A stretch of 64,000 nt of DNA from Rhytidiadelphus loreus. Taxonomy: Eukaryota; Streptophyta; Bryopsida; Hypnales; Hylocomiaceae. A model generated the notes under the pieces. That model searched no databases, was not told where the DNA came from, and saw nothing but the letters and a program-made list of their open reading frames with translations. Positions 58,313 through 64,000 of the stretch are shown here, one piece after another (position 1 is the first letter of the stretch; every line of letters starts with the position of its first letter). Both the position numbers and the translations under genes were made by a program. The DNA is taken from the NCBI GenBank assembly GCA_947034895.1, contig OX344764.1, positions 37,016,935 to 37,080,934 of the forward strand, written 5' to 3'.

Positions 58313-60900
58313 ACTTCAAGTCATTAGAGGGTGATTGCAAGAAAGACCAGTCCTATTTGGCGTCACAAATTGAAGTGACTAAGTTGCCATCAATCATAAC
58401 TTTTGGAAAATGAAGCCGATGGACTTGAAATTTTTATTGAAGATGGCTAACTGAGAAATTATGAGATTCATTATTTTTCATAAATTTTGAAAAATAATTT
58501 TATAATTAAATGTCAATTTAGCTAATTTGTCACACTTTGCAGTTTAGGGGTTTTTAGTACTGTGGAGCATCCAAAAATTATGATGTTCACTTGAATTTTT
58601 TGTGGGCTATTCCCACACTAGATGAGCATGTGCCCACCAAAGGGCATTCAGAAAAACACAATTTTTTGTCCTCAACATGCATGCAAATAGGGGTCCCTTG
58701 TGCATAGCACTCCAAACATTTATGATGGTTCCAACTTCTAGTTTTTGGTGAAATGTAATCACTATCAAGTCTTTATAAATGGCCAATTTTTAGTTTTTTT
58801 TTATTCATGTTTTTCTAATTTTTATTAATTTATACTTAGTTTTATCTACTTTCTGTGACAAACTGTCATTTTTTTTAAGTAGTACTATTTTAGTATTATA
58901 AAGTACTCAAAAGTATTATTGGCCGTTGATTTTCCAGATCAATGGTTGAGATTGCTCCATTTGTAGTACTCCTAGTACTCCTAGTACTCGGCAGAAAAAA
59001 TGCAATTTTTGACCAAACGCTACCAAAATCGTTCGGTCTTTCTTGCAGTCACCCTAGAGGGGATTTAGCTATGAGTTCCTCTGGGCTAGGAATAGCCCTG
59101 CAGTAGTCCGCAACAGTTCGCAGGTGCTGCCTGACATGGCAAGGCGATTGCCATGTCAATTTTTTATTTTTATTTTTCAAAAAAAAAAGAAGAAGATTCA
59201 ACTCATTGTTTCATTTTCAAATTTTCAATTTGTTTTTCAAAAACAACAACAACAAACTGGCAACAACCGTTCCCGGATTGTTGAGGGAACAACACCGGGA
59301 ACACGCTTGAAAGGCTGAAACGGCCCTCCCGACCCTCCAACTCTCATCTAATGTGGGTTCCTTTGGCTCTATGCAGTTTTATTGACAATAGTTGCTTTTA
59401 TAGAGCAAATAGATTTGTTTCTTTTGTTTATAAAAAATTGTAAAAATGAAACAAAAAAAAATACGAATGTGATGAAGAGTGACTGTTGGAGCACCCCAAA
59501 CTTGGATTTGAATTTTTTTTTATTCATAAGCATCATGAAGCTACCTTATACTATATACTTGAACAATCAATGATGAGCTTCTTTACATGGGTAACCTCAA
59601 AATTTATAACTAAACAAAAATTCTAACAAACTTTCCATCCAATGCAAAAAAAACGTACCACACATTCAAATTGTAATTTGAAATACAAAACTAAGCTGGA
59701 TGGATGCATCTCTTGGTCAGGAAACAAAACAGAATGATATCAAAAAGTCGAACTGTAGTTGAGTATTGGAGATGCTATCTAGCTATCCTGAAGATTCCCT
59801 GAAAACCAAGTCTTCATGAACAGTTAATTTAGCAGTGCTGAGCTGGAAAAAAGGACACACTTGGAAACTACGAAAATCAATCACTCAAGCATGATCACAT
59901 TTGCGAATCAAAATGGGAAATTTGCAAGCCCCTAAAATGTGACATTAATTCAAGTGCCCACGGCTCAATCATATTGACAGTCATCGAATCTTTGTTAAAA
60001 TGGCCTGTTTCAAAGCTGCACCAAAACTGCGAGTGACGTTCAAACGCTAAAACAATGACTTCCAATTGCAGAAACTGGCTCTGAAATCTTACTACGACTT
60101 TGCTAAAATTATTCTCAAATTCCCAGCAGGTTTCAGTTGGGCAAATTGAAACTGCACCAATTTCAATCACCAGTATCAGACACTAAGTAGGAGCTACTTT
60201 AAGCTTAAGGTTTCTCACTAAAATCTGTTACATAGAGAGTAGCTAGAAGATGTAGTTGGGCAACTGGAAACTCGAAAAGCTTCTCCAGCTTCAATCATTT
60301 AGGCAACTCAAGGCCGCGTCAGTTCGATTCTTGTGAAAGCTAGCTAGCCTGCACACATGCAACCATGGACTGCACAATTTGTGGAATTTCACCAATTTTA
60401 ATTTAAAGAACGCACATGGCCATACCTCACTTTCACCACGACCACCAAATTTCTTGGACTGACGTACCTAGCTCGAAGGACTAGCCTAGCTAGGAGGATA
60501 GTAATTCCATCTCCCTCTCACAAATGATGCATGCAAAACCAAAACCATAAACTTCATCACTTCATCAACACATGCAAGAGGTAGGCCTGTACGTTTACGG
60601 ACAAAGAATTGAATCAGAAGCTAGTTGCAGTCAGAGATTTAGCTGCGTGCACACACTTAAGTACGTTACCGCATTCTAAATTGAACCGGACAGAGCGCGG
60701 CTGATGGATCGATCGACCACTTGACAAATCAAATGGGCCTGCTTGAATATATATGTCAAGAATTAACGTTCGTACCTAAGCTTCTAGCCAATGCTGCGCC
60801 AGAGCGCGGATCCAGCGTCCTGATCGATATATCTTCACCGCGTCAGCAGTTAGAAATCAGAACCAAGCTAGCTCCGGACCAACGCTCAGTGCACGCAACA
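58313..60900. other. Intergenic, repeat-derived sequence
   Basis: No gene is supported. It contains the second SINE-like block at about 59,040-59,180. Confidence 0.4.
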
Positions 60901-63900
60901 TTGGCTAAAACTTTAGAGCCAAACGTTGATGATACGGTCCCCCTCGATCGATAGGTCCCAGAGGACATGCAACAATCCCCTGAAATATACACAACTGGAA
61001 CATTCTCTCCATGAAAACATGTGTATGCTGGTTGGGTTTCCCCATCGCAGCGCGTCTGCTGAGCTCGTTTCTAGTGTGCAAGACTTGGAGGTGTCAAGGT
61101 TTCGGGGAACTTATTTATGGAAGCCGGAACTGCCGCCGGCTTCGAAGCGCGCTACTTACTGTGGCTATCCTAGCTCCTGACCTGCGCAAGTGGCCAGATT
61201 CTCCGAGCCTGCCCGGCCCAGGCAAATATTTGCAATAGCATGGTGACCTAGCTCCAATATATGGTGAGAGGAGAATAATTCTCTGATGTTGCAAATTCCT
61301 TGATTTTTGAGTGGATGAAAAATAACATCCTGTTTCTCCAAAATCATGAATTGTATGAATGTGGGTAATTCGCCTAATCTTAACTTTCTGCATGTATGGA
61401 TGTGCTCGGACACTTGTACGTTACCAGAGTAATACAGAGTAATACAGTATGTAACGTAAGGACCGAGACTACATACAAGGATGCAATTATTTGAAATTGC
61501 AATCTCAAAAGAGTTTAAATTTTTCGTTTGTTGTTACGTGATTAGACGACCCTTCACTCCCAAAACCCCTGCTTTAGTGGTTCGTAATTACCTCAGTCTC
61601 TGCAATGAAGATTTTAAATGTGCACAAAAATAAGACGACCCAGCACAGTGGAAGAAATCGAATTATTCTTGCCGACGGCGAAGACTCAACCCAATCGGCC
61701 GCTTCTCTGACTCGAATCTATTGACTGACATGTAGACTACTCGATCATTTCGTCTGGATTTATTAAAGTAGTACGGTAACGTGGTTGCAATTTTTTTCTT
61801 TTTCTTTCCACGAATTTCGGAGGTCTAACTTCCTGCCCAGATTCAGGGTCCCTTACGTACCGACGCCCCATTACAATATTAACCGAAACGTAGACGTTGA
61901 AATCAACAGGCCGGACAAGCTGGCCTGACATGCCAACGTCACCCCGTGCATCCCACGAAGACCCTCAGGGTCCTGTGATGGAACCTTACGTAAAGGCGGC
62001 AGAGGCGGTAAAGGTGTGCTGTACTGGGTACCATATTTTTTGCTACTGCCGGTAGTCCAAGTTGCAAAGGGGGCAATGAAAACCTGAGCACTCAAAAATC
62101 TAGGAACATAATTATAGATAGATCTGAGATTATTTCCGTTGCGTCTGGAAGCACTCCAGTACGTTCAAGCTAGACAAGCGACTCCAGCCTCCCTTTTTCC
62201 TTTCCTGAGTGTTTGCCAATTAATACTTTGAAAAACATGTCAATAATTAAAACCAATTTTACACAATTTCTCAAACGTCAATTTCGTGAAATGGGCGCTA
62301 TTCTCATACTATGACGCCTTTCTGTACGCGCGGACTGAAACCAAAATCTACACCTGCCTGTCCTAGTTTTCATTTCTGCCCTGAAATTAGACCTCTAATT
62401 TGTGAAGATATGTACGTCATAATTTTGGGCTGAGGAATCAGTGACAAACTGATAAGTCTGATACCGGTATACCAGTAAAACACTGGTCCAATGATGCCTT
62501 GCTTTATGTAAATCGCTTCGTCAGCAATTGATTCCACAACGCATGAATAGCGGAAGAAATATCTTAGCATATATACTGCTGTACTTGGAAACAGGACTCT
62601 AGCTAGACTGGTAGCTATGGCGAGACCCAACGTTATTTTCCAGGAACCGTCGGTGTTTCCTAGCTACGAAATATATGCAACACTTGGACGTCGGCTATAG
62701 TAGAGGCAACAACCGGTAATTAACAGCCGGGTTGCACTTGGATCCTACCGCTCAGGGGATATTTATGCTGGCAGACCGCAGACCGCAGACCGCAGCTAGT
62801 CCCTTACCACTCCAACTACACGTACTGTAAGTATATTCAATTCAATCTCTCCAACTAAATAAATAATCTACATTTGATCCTCATCTGGAGTTCTGGATAA
62901 GGTGCGTGAATCTATACCCTCCATTTCATACAGCCCCAACACTGTTGTATGAGTGGAGTGATGGATAATTCTAAGGATCGAGAGAATGTATCAATGGTGT
63001 ACATTTTAGGGGCGAGTTAGCACTCGTTCTGTGAACCTGGCCCGGGAATTTCGATGCATTCTTTTGCATTGATTTACATATCGATCGATGGGTATATTAT
63101 ATGCATGACGACTTCCTGGTACTCATCACAGTATTCATAAAAATGGCAATATTTTTAAGAAAAATTTGGTCCATCTGGAACCACGGAGCTTTATTAGGTT
63201 CAGAGCTCTGAGCGTCGATCAATTTCGTTATATTGGTGATATTCCACAAACTAAAAATTGTGACATATATCTTCACAAAGGTCTAATTTCAGGTCACAAA
63301 CTAGGACAGGTATAGACTTTGGTTTCAGGCCATGTGAAAGTAATGGAATATCACCAATTGACCCTTCTGGACAAGTGCAATCACATAATTTTTGACGGTA
63401 TGAAAGACTCCATGAGCTGCACTCTCTAAGGACATATAAAGAATAAGTATATTGTTATGGACCCATATGCATGCCAGTGAGCTTCAGTGGAGCTCCAGTT
63501 CCGGTCTGCTTGGCTTGTGAACTTATCAACTTATCGATGCTTAGCTCGCTCGTGACGCACCTGAGGCATGGCCGCTCTGCAGGTCGGTGGTCTAGCTCAA
63601 CTGCTCATGAATATCGACCCATTCAATCGGCACTGCTGACAATTTCAATAATTATCAATCTCTCGAGAGAATCAACATTCAATTCCAATCGCCATGATCG
63701 GTAAGAACCAGTCAAGCTGGCTTGCATTTCCCAAAGAGATCAGACAAGCGATCGACTATATATCGATCGTAGTGTGTGTATTAGCTAGGATCGACCGACC
63801 ATATTTGTGCGCATTGAAATTCGGAAGAAATTAAACTTTAATTTGTCAAATAATGCACCTAATTGAGTGCAATCTAGCTGTACCTTGCTAATTAAATAGA

Positions 63901-64000
63901 CCTAAAATGCACAACTCCCATTCATGAGAGCTTCAGGTCGATTTAGGATATTAAAATGTTTTTTCATCAATTACTCATAACCAATTTCGTTATATTGGCG
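60901..64000. other. Intergenic, moderately AT-rich sequence, no gene recognised
   Basis: Composition is less AT-rich, and short frames lack domains. Small structures noted: a triplicated gcagacc at about 62,771-62,794 and an inverted repeat attggtgatattcca / tggaatatcaccaat at about 63,231-63,358. A promoter of a gene beyond the window cannot be excluded. Confidence 0.4.
63215..63370. repeat. Short inverted repeat, possible small MITE
   Basis: attggtgatattcca near 63,231 and its exact reverse complement near 63,344-63,358 enclose about 100 bases. The phrase atttcgttatattgg just outside the left arm recurs at the end of the window (about 63,984). Classification is tentative. Confidence 0.45.

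Noticed and set aside
1..64000. CRISPR arrays, bacterial operons, rRNA genes
   Set aside because: No regularly spaced identical short repeats with unique spacers, no ribosomal RNA landmarks, and the genes have spliceosomal introns.

Overview
The window is nuclear DNA of a land plant. It is AT-rich and dominated by transposons, and its genes have short exons, GT..AG introns and plant-type protein families. The gene density (two intact host-type genes in 64 kb) and the mix of repeats suggest a large, repeat-rich genome. A seed-free plant (moss or lycophyte) is my best guess, but the sequence alone does not settle the species.

Layout. 0.5-1.1 kb is a foldback MITE. 2.0-2.5 kb is a minisatellite. 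5.2-7.1 kb is a three-exon 2-oxoglutarate/Fe(II) dioxygenase gene (+). 7.1-12.6 kb is gene-poor. 12,627-32,782 is a single 20-kb Mutator-like element (MULE). It has 10-bp target-site duplications, diverged terminal inverted repeats, subterminal arrays built on the GGATGAAA / TTTCATCC core, a broken MULE transposase with a SWIM-type zinc knuckle (27.4-31.2 kb, +), and a second large cargo gene. 32.8-37.7 kb is gene-poor. 39.06-44.47 kb is an intact 12-exon gene for a PP2A B''-type EF-hand regulatory subunit (+). 48.37-50.98 kb is a small element with terminal inverted repeats carrying a Rep-like (HUH/Y1) endonuclease gene (-). 52.4-53.1 kb is the end of a Ty3/gypsy polyprotein followed by the start of an LTR. 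The rest to 64 kb is AT-rich repeat remnants.

The central result is inside the MULE. Two near-identical 1631-bp CACTA-type elements lie in inverted orientation (17,981-19,611 and 24,015-25,645). Their present flanks do not form target-site duplications (CAT/ATC and ATG/GAT), but re-inverting the 4.4-kb segment between them restores perfect 3-bp duplications at both (CAT/CAT and GAT/GAT). The segment has therefore flipped by recombination between the two copies. Undoing the flip also joins three exon groups, now on opposite strands (26.1 kb -, 21.1-23.9 kb +, 17.8-15.65 kb -), into one gene with compatible splice phases at every junction. That gene would encode about 1150 residues: a ParB/Srx-like DGNHR domain in the N-terminal half, a lysine-rich linker, and a C-terminal domain laid out like a beta-class amino-methyltransferase (DPPW-like motif first, then the SAM-binding FxGxG-like motif). 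A MULE carrying a ParB-methyltransferase fusion is, to my knowledge, not a standard architecture.

A dispersed palindrome, core TCTCGGTACCGAGA, occurs about nine times, and I saw it only inside this MULE. It clusters around the 5' part of the cargo gene and recurs once beyond the transposase. It is a plausible binding or modification site for the element's own proteins. Both MULE genes are now dead: six in-frame TAG codons (each best explained as CAG turned into TAG, a CHG-methylation deamination signature), one CGA-to-TGA, frameshifts, and a 15-C homopolymer frameshift.
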